DNA from: Halolamina sp. CBA1230
GTDB lineage: Archaea; Halobacteriota; Halobacteria; Halobacteriales; Haloferacaceae
NCBI RefSeq assembly: GCF_002025255.2
Contig: NZ_CP054587.1
Span: forward strand, 2,170,001-2,234,000
DNA length: 64,000 bases
Direction of reading: 5' to 3'
Position 1 is the first letter of the stretch. Every line of letters starts with the position of its first letter. The notes under the pieces were generated by a model. It was not told the origin of the DNA and ran no database searches. It worked only from the letters and a program-made list of their open reading frames with translations. A program made the translations under genes and the position numbers. This document shows, piece by piece, positions 51,180 through 60,244 of the stretch.

Positions 51180-51947
51180 TCAGAGCCCGGTCGGGTGATC
51201 CACGAACGCCGTCTCCAGCCCCCACTCCTCGACGAGTTCCTGCAACGACCGGACGCCGAACGTCTCCGTCGCGTAGTGGCCCGCCAGCACGACGTTGATC
51301 CCCGCCTCCCGCGCTTCGTGGTAGGCCTGCTGTTTCCCCTCGCCGGTGATCAGCACGTCGGCGTCGGCCGCCACGGCCTCGTCCAGCCAGTCGACGCCGC
51401 TACCCGTCAGCACCGCGACGCGCTCGATCGTCTCGGGACCGAACGCGAGCGTCTGCACGCCCTCGCCGCCCGTGTCGAGTTCGTCGGCCAGCAGCTCCGA
51501 CAGCGCGCCGAGGTCGATCGACTCCGCGCGCTCGCCCAGCAGTCCCACTGTCTCCGGGCCGATCTCGCCGAACGGCTCCCGACCCGTGAGGTCGAGCAGG
51601 TCGGCGACGCCGGCGGCGTTGCCCAGCGTCGGGTGGCCGTCGAGCGGCAGGTGGGAGACGTACAGCGGGAGGTCGTTCCGGATCAGCGGTTCGATCCGGT
51701 CGTACTCGCGGCCGGTCACGCGATCCAGCCCGCCCCAGACGACCCCGTGGTGGGTGACCAGCGCGTCCGCGCCGGCGTCGAGCGCGGCGTCGATCGTCGC
51801 TTCCGCGGCGTCGACGGCGAACGCGACGCGTTCGATCTCGCCGTCGCGGCGGCCCACCTGCAGGCCGTTGGGGCTGGCGTCCACGTCGGCGTAGTCGTCG
51901 GTGCGGAGCTCCTCGTCGAGTTTGTCGAAGAAGTCGGCGCGGTCCAT
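51180..51947 (-). CDS. Nif3-like dinuclear metal centre protein
   Basis: A 255-residue Nif3/GTP cyclohydrolase 1 type 2-like protein. Metal ligands are suggested in ALVTHHGVVWGGLDRV (His-His, residue about 65), LYVSHLPLDGHPTLGN, and the late VVLAGHYATETFGV with the third histidine and glutamate. The family forms hexamers with a two-metal centre; its biochemical role is unresolved. The start at 51947 (MDRADFFDKLDEELRTD) is clear. Confidence 0.85.
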   Translation of the reverse strand: MDRADFFDKLDEELRTDDYADVDASPNGLQVGRRDGEIERVAFAVDAAEATIDAALDAGADALVTHHGVVWGGLDRVTGREYDRIEPLIRNDLPLYVSHLPLDGHPTLGNAAGVADLLDLTGREPFGEIGPETVGLLGERAESIDLGALSELLADELDTGGEGVQTLAFGPETIERVAVLTGSGVDWLDEAVAADADVLITGEGKQQAYHEAREAGINVVLAGHYATETFGVRSLQELVEEWGLETAFVDHPTGL

Positions 51948-51995
51948 GCCCGGCCGGTGGGACGCGGGCGGTTTGTACCCCGCGGCTCGGCGTCG

Positions 51996-53336
51996 CTAGT
52001 GGTCGTGATCGTGCCCGTGCTCGTGCTCCTGGCCGCCGTCGCCGGCGATCGCGGCGCCCTCGCCGTCGATCATGTCCATGTTCTTGAGGTTGTCACGCTC
52101 CTCGAACCCCTGGACGGCGTCCATCACGTCCTGCTGGGTGAGTTCGCGCCGGCCCTCGGTGAGCGCCTGGAGCACGGCTTCGCGCAGCACCATCCGGAGG
52201 TCCGAGCCGGTGAGCCCCTCGGTCTCGTCGGCGATCTCCTCGGGGTCGAACTCGGCCATCTGCATGTCCCGGGTGATGATCCGGAGGATGTCCGCCCGCA
52301 TCTGGTGGTCGGGTTTGGGGAAGTTCACGACCTCGTCGAAGCGGCGCCAGGCGGCGGCGTCGAGCTGGTCGGGGTGGTTCGTCGCGGCGACGGTCAGCAC
52401 CTCGTCGCGGACCAGCGAGATGTCGTCGATGCTCTTGAGCAGCGTGTTGACGGCGCGCTTGAGCGCGGCGTGCTCGTCGGATTTCCGGGTCTTGGCGACG
52501 GAGTCGAACTCGTCGATGAACAGGATACAGGGGGAGAGCCGCTTCGCGACCTCGAACGTCTTCTCGACGTTCTTCGCGGTCTCACCCAGGTACTGGCTGG
52601 TGACCATCGACAGCTTCACCTCGACGAAGGGGAGGCCGAGCTCGTGGGCCAGCCCCCGGGAGATGGTGGTCTTCCCCGTCCCGGGCGGGCCGACGAACAG
52701 GATCTTCCCGATCTCGCTCAGCCCGATGCTGGCGAGGTAGTCGCGGTTCTCGATCGCGGTGACGATCTTCTGGACCTCGTTGCTCTGGTCCTCGGTCAAC
52801 ACGAGGTCGTCGAGCGTGGTCTCGATCTCCTCGGGCGCGAGGATCTGGACCAGATCGAGCATCTCCGCGTCCTCGTCCTCGTCGAAGTACTCGTCGAGCA
52901 GCGAGTCGATCCAGACGCGGTCGGCCTGGATCGGCTGGTTGTCCTCGCGGGCCTGCTCGCGGCTGACGTCGACCTCGATGTCGTCGGCGTTCTCGGCGGC
53001 GTACGCGACCGTCGGGTTGGTGGCGAGGCGGTCGTCGTCGGCGACGCGGTCGAGATACCACTCCAGCGCCATCTCCGGTTGGGTCAGCGAGATCTCGCCG
53101 GAGAACTCCGTGCGCTGGGTGAAGAGGAGATCGGAGACGGCGTCCCAGGGGTGATCGACGCTGGTGGCGGTGCGTGCGCGGTCCTGCGTGACTGCCAGCG
53201 GACGCTCGATCGACCCGTCGGACCAGAACACCTGGCGGTATCGTGGCGGGAGGTCGTCCTCGTCAAGCTCGTCCTCCTCAGTGTAGGTGTGGGCGGTCAA
53301 CAGGAACTCTACGACGTCGACGGCGGGGTCGCTCAT
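51996..53336 (-). CDS. AAA+ ATPase with histidine-rich C-terminal tail
   Basis: A 446-residue ATPase of the Cdc48/FtsH/proteasome-ATPase type. The ATG at 53336 (MSDPAVDVVEFLLTAHTY) is chosen. The N-terminal 190 residues are family-specific, with YTEEDELDEDDLPPRYRQVF and repeated acidic stretches. Walker A is FVGPPGTGKTTISRGL (residue about 230), Walker B ILFIDEFDSVAKTR, sensor 1 LTVAATNHPDQLD and the arginine-finger region AAWRRFDEVVNFP. The C-terminus ends GGQEHEHGHDHDH, a possible metal-binding tail. Only one AAA module is present and no protease domain follows. Substrates unknown. Confidence 0.85.
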   Translation of the reverse strand: MSDPAVDVVEFLLTAHTYTEEDELDEDDLPPRYRQVFWSDGSIERPLAVTQDRARTATSVDHPWDAVSDLLFTQRTEFSGEISLTQPEMALEWYLDRVADDDRLATNPTVAYAAENADDIEVDVSREQAREDNQPIQADRVWIDSLLDEYFDEDEDAEMLDLVQILAPEEIETTLDDLVLTEDQSNEVQKIVTAIENRDYLASIGLSEIGKILFVGPPGTGKTTISRGLAHELGLPFVEVKLSMVTSQYLGETAKNVEKTFEVAKRLSPCILFIDEFDSVAKTRKSDEHAALKRAVNTLLKSIDDISLVRDEVLTVAATNHPDQLDAAAWRRFDEVVNFPKPDHQMRADILRIITRDMQMAEFDPEEIADETEGLTGSDLRMVLREAVLQALTEGRRELTQQDVMDAVQGFEERDNLKNMDMIDGEGAAIAGDGGQEHEHGHDHDH

Positions 53337-53389
53337 CCCGATAGGGTTGCCGGGCCAGTCGGTTAAGCGCGTCGAACGCCCATCCCCGT

Positions 53390-55222
53390 TCAGGACTGCA
53401 CAGATCTGTTCGTCGGGCCGTCGTCCAGTCTGGACTCGTCGACGAACATCACCACCGCCTGCTCGTGGTAGAGGCCGAGGTCGTAGCGCGTTCGCTCGTA
53501 GCCGCGCTCGGCCAGCACCGGCGCCGCACCGTCGGCATCGGGGGGTGCGGCGAACACGACTGGCGGGATCGACTCCCGCTCCCGCAGCGCGTCGGCGTCG
53601 CGGGCGTACGACGACGGCGCGTCGGCGCGCTCGACGTACCACGCCATCGGCAGGCGGTTCAGCCACCAGCCCAGCCAGTCCTCCCCCTCGGTCGGCGGGT
53701 CGTCGTCGATCGACTCGTTGGGGAGGTAGTACTCCTCGCCGTAGAACAGCACGCCGCCGTCGTCGGACTGCGTCCGACTGCCAGCCGAGCTCCGCTCGGC
53801 GACGTCGTCGGCCGCGTCCGCGACGGTCGTCTTCACCGGCGAGAGATCGTCCGACGGCTGGGCCGACTGGGCGAGCACGTTCACGTACAGCGGCGGCGTG
53901 ACCGAGGAGGCAGCGATCACGAGCGGCACCTGCACTGCCGAGAGCACCACCAGCGCGGCCAGCGCGTAGCGGGCGTAGCGCCGGCGTGTCTCGGCGTCGG
54001 GAACGTCGGGCGGATCGAGTTTCCACGCCCGATCACGAACGATCGCCACCCACCCGACTCCGGCGGGGACGAGCAGCGGGAGGACGATGTGGATCGAGAT
54101 CCAGGGCGCGGGGATGTCCGTCGCCAGCGGGTAGCCCAGCATCGACGCGATCCCCCACGCGACGAGCGGCACGACCAGCGGCCGCGACGGCGAGCGAAGC
54201 TCACGGACGAACGCGTAGCCGGCGCCGACGACGGCCGGGAGCGCACCCACGAACAGGTAGCCCAGGAGCTTGCCCGCGTAGATCGGGTAGGAGTGGCTCC
54301 GGCCGCCGGTCCAGAGGCTCGACCGGAACGTCTCCCACGTCCCGACGGTCGCGCGCTCGATCAGCGCGAGCCAGCCCGCCTCGCCGGCCAGCGCGGCACC
54401 CAGCGTTGGGTCGCCTGTGGGACCGCGCGGCGCGAGGAAGAACACGACCGGGACGAGTCCGAGCAGGAGCGCCAGCGGCACTGCGGGCAGGTGACGGGCG
54501 AGCACAGCACGGGCACGGCCGAGGGAACCCCTGAACGCCGTCGTCGCCGCGTTCCGTGGCTGGTCCGCCTCGCGCCACGGGAGCAACGGAGTCACGGCGG
54601 GCCAGCCGACCGCGACCACGGTCGTCCCGGCGGCACAGGCGGCGTACAGCAGGACGTTCTCCTTCGTCGGGATCGCGAGGCCGACGAACAGCCCCGCGGC
54701 GAGAACGTTGCGCCGGCGTCCGGTCGCGAGCGCGCGAACCGCGAAGCCAAGCGCGAACAGGGCGAAGATCGCGAGCGGGATATCCGAGCGCATGAACCGC
54801 GAGTAGTAGACGAAACTGGGCGTGACCGAAAGCAGCGTAGCGAGCGCGACTGTCTCGGCGTCGTCGAGGCCGATATCGAGCGCGCTCGGGTGGGAGGGGG
54901 CGGCAGGGCGGCGGAACAGCAGCGCCGACAGCGGCGCGAGCCCGCCGACGACCGCGACCGGGAGCCGGGCCGCGAACGCCGTCGGGCCGAGGTGTTCGAA
55001 CAGCGGCGCGACCGTGATCGGGACGAACGGGCCGTGGATCACCGGCCGGTAGGCGAAGCCGGCGCCGCGGACGTACCGCAGCGTCCAGTAGGCGACGCGG
55101 GCCTCGTCCCAGTGCATCGTCCGGTCGCCCAGCGCGACCAGTCGGAGGAGGAGGGCGAGCGCCGTCAGCGCCAGCACGGCCGCGACGGGGCGACGGCGCG
55201 CCCAGCGAGCGGGGCGGGACAC
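53390..55222 (-). CDS. Agl23-like membrane glycosyltransferase homologue (TIGR03663 type)
   Basis: About 610 residues; a large polytopic membrane protein. GTG 55222 (MSRPARWARRRPVAAVLALT) lies about 25 bases after an AT-rich promoter-like AAAGTACTTAC; the frame is open from 55285. The first loop motif RTMHWDEARVAYWTLRYVRG, with conserved D and E, is typical of GT-C-fold enzymes, then PVIHGPFVPITVAPLFEH. About ten helices follow, and the C-terminal 170 residues are a soluble external domain. In haloarchaea these are annotated flippase activity-associated protein Agl23. A lipid-linked sugar transfer role is inferred. No agl cluster is nearby. Confidence 0.75.
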   Translation of the reverse strand: MSRPARWARRRPVAAVLALTALALLLRLVALGDRTMHWDEARVAYWTLRYVRGAGFAYRPVIHGPFVPITVAPLFEHLGPTAFAARLPVAVVGGLAPLSALLFRRPAAPSHPSALDIGLDDAETVALATLLSVTPSFVYYSRFMRSDIPLAIFALFALGFAVRALATGRRRNVLAAGLFVGLAIPTKENVLLYAACAAGTTVVAVGWPAVTPLLPWREADQPRNAATTAFRGSLGRARAVLARHLPAVPLALLLGLVPVVFFLAPRGPTGDPTLGAALAGEAGWLALIERATVGTWETFRSSLWTGGRSHSYPIYAGKLLGYLFVGALPAVVGAGYAFVRELRSPSRPLVVPLVAWGIASMLGYPLATDIPAPWISIHIVLPLLVPAGVGWVAIVRDRAWKLDPPDVPDAETRRRYARYALAALVVLSAVQVPLVIAASSVTPPLYVNVLAQSAQPSDDLSPVKTTVADAADDVAERSSAGSRTQSDDGGVLFYGEEYYLPNESIDDDPPTEGEDWLGWWLNRLPMAWYVERADAPSSYARDADALRERESIPPVVFAAPPDADGAAPVLAERGYERTRYDLGLYHEQAVVMFVDESRLDDGPTNRSVQS

Positions 55223-55335
55223 GTCCGGAACGGTCCCGGCCGCGCTGTAAGTACTTTCTCCGTCGGGTCGAAAACCCTCGACCACGCACGCCGCGTTCGG
55301 TCGGATTTATCCCCGTGCCGCCCGCATCCCGAACC

Positions 55336-56472
55336 ATGTCGACACCTGTCGTCGTACACGCTCGACGGACCCCGCAGGGGAAAGAGGACGGCGTCTTCGC
55401 CGACACCAGGAGCGAGGACCTCTCGGTTCCGCTGATCGAGGACGCGCTCGACACCACCGGCGTCGACCCCGAGCAGGTCGAGGACCTGATGTGGGGCGTC
55501 GCCCAGCAGCGCGGCGAGCAGGACAACAACGTCGCCCGCGTCATCGCGCTGCTCTCGCCGCTGGGCGAGGGGACGCCCGCGACCAGCATCAACCGCTGGT
55601 GTGCCTCCTCGATGCAGGCGATCATCTCCGCCTCGGACGCCGTCGCGGCGGGCAACCGTGAGTGCATCATCGCCGGCGGCGTCGAGAACATGAGCCGCGT
55701 GCCGATGGACGGCGACTCCTACGAGCATCTCCACCCCGGGATGTCTGAGCAGTACAACGTGTTCCAGCTCCAGATGGGGCTGACCGCCGAGAAGGTCGCC
55801 GAGGAGTACGGCGTCTCCCGGGAGGCACAGGACGAGTACGCCGCCCGCAGCCAGCAGCGCGCGGTCGAGGCCACGGAGTCGGGTCGCTTCGCCGACGAGA
55901 TCCTCCCCATCGAAACCGAGGACGGCGTCGTCGAGGAGGACGAGGGACTGCGACCCGGAACGACCGCCGAGAAGCTCGCCGACCTCCCGCCGGCCTTTAC
56001 GGGTGACGGCACCGTCACGGCCGGCAACTCCAGCCAGATCTCCGACGGCGCGTCGCTGGTGATGGTCACCTCGAAAGCGTTCGCCGAGGAGAACGACCTC
56101 GACGTGATGGCCGAGATCGGCACGAACGAGGTCGTCGGCGTCGACCCGACGGTGATGGGGATCGGTCCCGTGCCGGCGACGAAAGGGTTGCTCGACCGCG
56201 CCGGGACGGATATCGAGGAGTACGACCTCGTCGAACTCAACGAGGCCTTTGCCTCCCAGTGTGTGTACGCCCAGGAGGAGCTGGGGATCGACGACGACCA
56301 GTTCAACGTCAACGGCGGCGCCATCGCGATCGGCCACCCGCTGGGCGCCAGCGGCGCGCGACTCCCGGTGACGCTGCTGCACGAGATGGAGAAGCGCGGC
56401 GACGACCGCGGGCTGGCGACGCTCTGTGTCGGGTTCGGCCAGGGTGCCGCGATCGAGTTCCTGATGGAGTGA
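55336..56472 (+). CDS. Thiolase (acetyl-CoA C-acyltransferase)
   Basis: A 378-residue thiolase starting at ATG 55336 ([19 protein letters not shown]). The nucleophilic cysteine is in [16 protein letters not shown] (residue about 92). Other catalytic residues are in [17 protein letters not shown] (His about 335) and [16 protein letters not shown] (second Cys). The family cleaves 3-ketoacyl-CoA or condenses two acetyl-CoA. Full length. In haloarchaea it may serve beta-oxidation or isoprenoid/PHA supply; the neighbours do not decide. Confidence 0.93.
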   Translation: MSTPVVVHARRTPQGKEDGVFADTRSEDLSVPLIEDALDTTGVDPEQVEDLMWGVAQQRGEQDNNVARVIALLSPLGEGTPATSINRWCASSMQAIISASDAVAAGNRECIIAGGVENMSRVPMDGDSYEHLHPGMSEQYNVFQLQMGLTAEKVAEEYGVSREAQDEYAARSQQRAVEATESGRFADEILPIETEDGVVEEDEGLRPGTTAEKLADLPPAFTGDGTVTAGNSSQISDGASLVMVTSKAFAEENDLDVMAEIGTNEVVGVDPTVMGIGPVPATKGLLDRAGTDIEEYDLVELNEAFASQCVYAQEELGIDDDQFNVNGGAIAIGHPLGASGARLPVTLLHEMEKRGDDRGLATLCVGFGQGAAIEFLME

Positions 56473-56557
56473 GGGCGACGCGGTCGCCGTCACGCGGCCG
56501 ACAGGAGCCCTTCGAAATCCTTTTGCCGTTTTCCGGCCCATCTTCGGGCAACTGACC

Positions 56558-56881
56558 ATGGAGATCGAAATCGTCGACGAGACCGAGAACCCGATGTTGC
56601 ACCGCACCGACGTCCGATTCGAGCTGACCCACGAGGACGCCACGCCCTCGCGCCTGCAGGTCCGTGACAGCCTCGCGGCGACGCTGGACAAGGACTCGGA
56701 CGAGGTCGTGATCCGCAAGCTGGACACGAAGTTCGGCATGCGCAAGACGATCGGCGACGCGAAGGTGTACGACTCGCCCGACGACGCCCGCGACGTCGAG
56801 CAGGACCACATGCTCGAGCGGAACAAGATCGAAGCCGACACCGACGCCGAGGCCGAGGAAGCCCCCGCCGACGGCGAGTAA
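56558..56881 (+). CDS. rps24e: Ribosomal protein S24e
   Basis: A 107-residue small-subunit protein. It begins MEIEIVDETENPMLHRTDVR and carries VVIRKLDTKFGMRKTIGDAK, the hallmark S24e block. The acidic tail (ADTDAEAEEAPADGE) is halophile-type. It is followed after 6 bases by kae1-bud32. In many haloarchaea rps27ae lies between them, but there is no room for it here. Confidence 0.94.
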   Translation: MEIEIVDETENPMLHRTDVRFELTHEDATPSRLQVRDSLAATLDKDSDEVVIRKLDTKFGMRKTIGDAKVYDSPDDARDVEQDHMLERNKIEADTDAEAEEAPADGE

Positions 56882-56887
56882 CGCCGG

Positions 56888-58477
56888 ATGCGCGTTCTGG
56901 GTGTCGAGGGCACGGCGTGGTGTGCAAGCGCCGCCGTCCACGACACCACGACCGACGAGACGTTCATCGAGTCCGACGCGTACGAGCCCGACAGCGGCGG
57001 CATTCACCCGCGCGAGGCCGCCGAGCACATGGGCGACGCGATCCCGCGGGTGATCGAGACGGCGCTCGAGCGAGCCGACGGCGAGATCGACGTTGTCGCG
57101 TTCTCACAGGGCCCCGGACTGGGCCCGTGTCTGCGCGTCGCGGGCACTGGCGCGCGCGCGCTCGCCGGCACGCTCGACGTGCCGCTCGTCGGCGTCAACC
57201 ACATGGTCGCCCACCTCGAGATCGGGCGCCACGAGTCCGGCTTCGACTCGCCGGTCTGTCTCAACGCCTCGGGCGCGAACGCCCACCTGCTCGGCTTCCA
57301 CGACGGGCGCTACCGCGTGCTGGGTGAGACGATGGACACCGGCGTCGGCAACGCGATCGACAAGTTCACGCGCCACCTCGGCTGGAGCCACCCCGGCGGG
57401 CCGAAAGTCGAGGAGGCGGCCGCGGACGGCGAGTACGTCGACCTCCCCTACGTCGTGAAGGGGATGGACTTCTCCTTCTCGGGGTTGACGAGCGCCGCGA
57501 AGGACGCGGTGGACGACGGCACGCCCGTCGAGAACGTCTGCTTCTCGCTGCAGGAGCACGTGTTCGCGATGCTCACGGAGGTCAGCGAGCGCGCGCTCTC
57601 GTTGACGGGCAGCGACGAACTCGTGCTCGGCGGCGGCGTCGGGCAGAACGACCGCCTGCGGGAGATGCTCGCGGGGATGTGCGAGCAGCGCGGCGCCGAG
57701 TTCTACGCGCCCGAGCCGCGGTTCCTCCGGGACAACGCCGGGATGATCGCCGTCCTCGGCGCGGAGATGGCGGCCGCGGGCGACACGATCGCCATCGAGG
57801 ACAGCGCGATCGACCCGGACTTCCGCCCCGACGAGGTGCCCGTGACGTGGCGGGAGAACGAGTCCGTCGCCGTCGGCCACGGCGCCGGGAGCGGCGCGTC
57901 GGGGCTCACCGATCCCCGGCGCGGCGCGGAGGCGGTCGTCGACGTGCAGGACGGCGTGGTCGTGAAGCGCCGGATCCCCAAGGAGTACCGCCACCCCGAA
58001 CTCGACGCGAAGCTCCGCCGGGATCGGACCGTGCTGGAGGCACGCCTGCTGAGCGAGGCGCGGAAGGCGGGCGTGCCGACGCCGCTGGTCCACGACATCG
58101 ACGTGCCCGAAGCCACGCTTCGACTCCAGCACGTCGGCGACACGGACCTCGCGGACGCGCTCACGACCGAGCGGGCCCGCGAACTCGGCGAGCATCTGGC
58201 ACGGCTGCACGGCCGGGAGGTGGTCCACGGCGACCCGACGACGAAGAACGTCCGCGTCGGCGACCGGCTCTCCCTGATCGACTTCGGGCTGGGCTACCAC
58301 TCCGGCCACCCCGAGGACCACGCGATGGATCTCCACGTGTTCGAGGGCTCGGTGGCGGGGACGGCGACCGAGCCGGAGTCGCTCTGTCGGGCGTTCGAGG
58401 CGGGGTACGCCGCCGTCGGCGACGAGACGGTGCTGGAGCGGCTGGCGGAGATCCGCGGGCGCGGCCGGTACCAGTAG
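56888..58477 (+). CDS. kae1: Bifunctional Kae1-Bud32 (tRNA threonylcarbamoyltransferase and kinase)
   Basis: A 529-residue fusion. Residues 1 to about 325 are Kae1/TsaD: VLGVEGTAWCASAAVHD, SQGPGLGPCLRVAGTGARAL, metal ligands NHMVAHLEIGRH, and LVLGGGVGQNDRLREMLAGM. It attaches threonylcarbamoyl to A37 of ANN-reading tRNAs. From about 335 is Bud32: AEAVVDVQDGVVVKRRIPKE, REVVHGDPTTKNVRVGDRLS with the catalytic Asp, and LIDFGLGYHSGHPEDHA. Bud32 is a small atypical kinase/ATPase that regulates Kae1 in the KEOPS complex. The fusion is common in Euryarchaeota. Confidence 0.95.
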   Translation: MRVLGVEGTAWCASAAVHDTTTDETFIESDAYEPDSGGIHPREAAEHMGDAIPRVIETALERADGEIDVVAFSQGPGLGPCLRVAGTGARALAGTLDVPLVGVNHMVAHLEIGRHESGFDSPVCLNASGANAHLLGFHDGRYRVLGETMDTGVGNAIDKFTRHLGWSHPGGPKVEEAAADGEYVDLPYVVKGMDFSFSGLTSAAKDAVDDGTPVENVCFSLQEHVFAMLTEVSERALSLTGSDELVLGGGVGQNDRLREMLAGMCEQRGAEFYAPEPRFLRDNAGMIAVLGAEMAAAGDTIAIEDSAIDPDFRPDEVPVTWRENESVAVGHGAGSGASGLTDPRRGAEAVVDVQDGVVVKRRIPKEYRHPELDAKLRRDRTVLEARLLSEARKAGVPTPLVHDIDVPEATLRLQHVGDTDLADALTTERARELGEHLARLHGREVVHGDPTTKNVRVGDRLSLIDFGLGYHSGHPEDHAMDLHVFEGSVAGTATEPESLCRAFEAGYAAVGDETVLERLAEIRGRGRYQ

Positions 58478-58522
58478 TCGCCGGACCAAAACGATTTATC
58501 GCCGCCGGCCCACGGTTGGGGT

Positions 58523-58813
58523 ATGGAAGACAACGAGAGCGGCAAGCCCCAGTCCGGCGAGCTGTTCGGCGTCCCGTACAACTTCGAGCAACCGAGCGTC
58601 AGCCGGATGCTTTCGTCGTACTGGCAGCCCGGCGAGGGGATGCTGGTCGAGAAACCGTTCGGCGTGGGGTACACGCTCAACCTCGCCAACTGGCGCTCCT
58701 GGGTGATCGGCGTCGTCGTGCTCGGCCTGCTCTGGCAGGAGAGCCAGAAGGAGCGCGACGGCGAGGCCGACGAGGGCGAGGATCCGGTCGAAGTGATCGT
58801 GGACGACGACTGA
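58523..58813 (+). CDS. DUF5808 domain protein
   Basis: A 96-residue protein. The DUF5808 block is clear: GELFGVPYNFEQPSVSRML, SSYWQPGEGMLVEKPFGVGY and TLNLANWRSW. A single membrane helix follows (about 62-73), then an acidic cytoplasmic tail. The family occurs widely in haloarchaea; its function is unknown. Position between kae1-bud32 and the RdgB-type gene is typical. Confidence 0.8.
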   Translation: MEDNESGKPQSGELFGVPYNFEQPSVSRMLSSYWQPGEGMLVEKPFGVGYTLNLANWRSWVIGVVVLGLLWQESQKERDGEADEGEDPVEVIVDDD

Positions 58814-58841
58814 GCGGCATTTTGTCAGCCGCGAAGTTCGA

Positions 58842-58932
58842 CGACTGAGGCGCGGCGACGGTCAGCCGCGCCTCTGTGACGACTGATCTCGCCGGCGAGG
58901 TGAGCCGGCAAGGGCGACTGAGGCGCGGCGAC
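58842..58932. repeat. Short direct repeats with hairpin
   Basis: CGACTGAGGCGCGGCGAC occurs at 58842-58859 and again at 58915-58932. The first copy overlaps a perfect 9-bp inverted repeat, GAGGCGCGG (58847-58855) with CCGCGCCTC (58866-58874). The hairpin lies 35 bases after the DUF5808 stop and could end transcription. The second copy lies 60 bases before the next gene. Confidence 0.45.
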
Positions 58933-58991
58933 CGATCTTACTGACTACCGAACCGCACCCTTCTTTCCGGAACCACCCCGACCCCCGGTAG

Positions 58992-59618
58992 ATGCTGCGC
59001 TACGTCACCACCAACCCCGGGAAGGTCCGGGAGGCCGAGGAGTACCTCGGCGACGATTCCGTCGCCCAGCTCGACTACGACTACACCGAGATCCAGAGCG
59101 ACGACCTCGGCACGATCGCCGCCCGCGGCGCGCGCGAGGCGTACCGCCACGCCGGCGAGCCAGCCCTCGTCGACGACGCGGGGCTGTTCGTCCGCGCCCT
59201 CGACGGGTTCCCGGGTCCGTACTCCTCCTACGTCGAGGATACCGTCGGCATCGAGCGGACGTGGGAGCTCGCCAGCGCCGAGGAGGATCGCGCCGCGTCG
59301 TTCCGCTGCGTGCTGGCCTACTGCGACGGCGAGGGGTTCGACGCCTCGCCCGACCCCGTCGACAAGGACGACCGCGTCGCCGCTGCCGCGGCAGGACCCG
59401 ACGAGGACGACGAGGCGGAGGCGCTCCCCGTCAAGCTGTTCGAGGGGCGCGTGCGCGGGACGCTCGTGGAACCGCGCGGCGAGGGCGGGTTCGGTTTCGA
59501 CCCGATCTTCGAACACGAGGGGACGACGTTCGCGGAGATGAGCGAGGCCGAGAAGAACGCCATCTCCCACCGCGGGCGGGCGCTGGCCAAGTTCGGGGAG
59601 TGGTACGCCGAGCGGTAG
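58992..59618 (+). CDS. Non-canonical purine NTP pyrophosphatase (RdgB/HAM1 type)
   Basis: A 208-residue hydrolase that removes dITP, XTP and similar nucleotides. It begins MLRYVTTNPGKVREAEEYLG, with the nucleotide-binding T/SxNxxK. Metal and base-binding blocks: ALVDDAGLFVRALDGFPGPY (residue about 60), GFGFDPIFEHEGTTFAEM and KNAISHRGRALAKFGEW. An acidic insert (PVDKDDRVAAAAAGPDEDDE, about 120-140) is a halophile addition. The stop codon lies within the first unit of a 35-base tandem repeat. Confidence 0.9.
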   Translation: MLRYVTTNPGKVREAEEYLGDDSVAQLDYDYTEIQSDDLGTIAARGAREAYRHAGEPALVDDAGLFVRALDGFPGPYSSYVEDTVGIERTWELASAEEDRAASFRCVLAYCDGEGFDASPDPVDKDDRVAAAAAGPDEDDEAEALPVKLFEGRVRGTLVEPRGEGGFGFDPIFEHEGTTFAEMSEAEKNAISHRGRALAKFGEWYAER

Positions 59619-59726
59619 CGTTCAGCGTGAGGCTGTGGTACACCGAACGGTAGCGTTCAACGTGAGGCTGTGGTACGCCGAGCGGTAACCGTGGACCGCG
59701 AGGCTGTGGTACGCCGAGCAGGCGAG
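59601..59726. repeat. Tandem 35-base repeat over the end of the NTP pyrophosphatase gene
   Basis: TGGTACGCCGAGCGGTAGCG begins a unit of 35 bases at 59601. It recurs with changes at 59636 (35 bases), 59671 (36 bases) and, truncated, at 59707. The first unit encodes the last residues and stop of the gene (WYAER). Later units keep the same end-like sequence but are untranslated. This is best read as tandem duplication of the gene's 3' tip. Confidence 0.75.
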
Positions 59727-59758
59727 CGATTTTTGCCGAACCCGGTCACGGGTCCGGT

Positions 59759-60229
59759 ATGGAGACCCGTTCGCTCCACGCGTCGGAAGTCCCCGCGTTC
59801 GTCGACGACCTCTGGGTGCCGTTCTGCCGGGAGATGGCCGAACACGACCCCTACCACGCCCTCGCCGACGAGTACCGCGAGGGCGTGATCGAGTTCCGCC
59901 GCGAACGACTGACCGAGGACGATCGGATCGACCGCGTGACAGTCGTCGACGACGAGCTTGCCGGCTTCGTCTCCGCCGAGGTTCAGGAGGCGCCGCCGGT
60001 GTTCGCTCACGACGACACTGCCCACGTCAACGAGATCTACGTCCGGCCGAGGTTCCGCCGTGAGGGGATCGCGGACGAACTGATGGCGACTGCCGAGTCG
60101 TGGGGCGAGCAGCGGGGCTGTGCCCACGTGACGCTCAGCGTCGACGCCTGGAACGAGTCCGCACAGGCGCTCTACGAGGAGCGAGCGTTCGACGTGACGC
60201 GACACACCATGCGCAAGTCGCTGGAGTGA
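59759..60229 (+). CDS. GNAT-family acetyltransferase
   Basis: A 156-residue N-acetyltransferase fold protein. The acetyl-CoA-binding loop is in IYVRPRFRREGIADELMATA (R/QxxGxG/A-type, residue about 97). The C-terminal strand SVDAWNESAQALYEERAF has the usual NxxAxxLYxxxGF pattern. The N-terminal half (LHASEVPAFVDDLWVPFCRE) supplies the acceptor site. Acceptor unknown; it may modify a small molecule or a protein N-terminus. Confidence 0.87.
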   Translation: METRSLHASEVPAFVDDLWVPFCREMAEHDPYHALADEYREGVIEFRRERLTEDDRIDRVTVVDDELAGFVSAEVQEAPPVFAHDDTAHVNEIYVRPRFRREGIADELMATAESWGEQRGCAHVTLSVDAWNESAQALYEERAFDVTRHTMRKSLE

Positions 60230-60244
60230 CTCCGGACGGACCGC

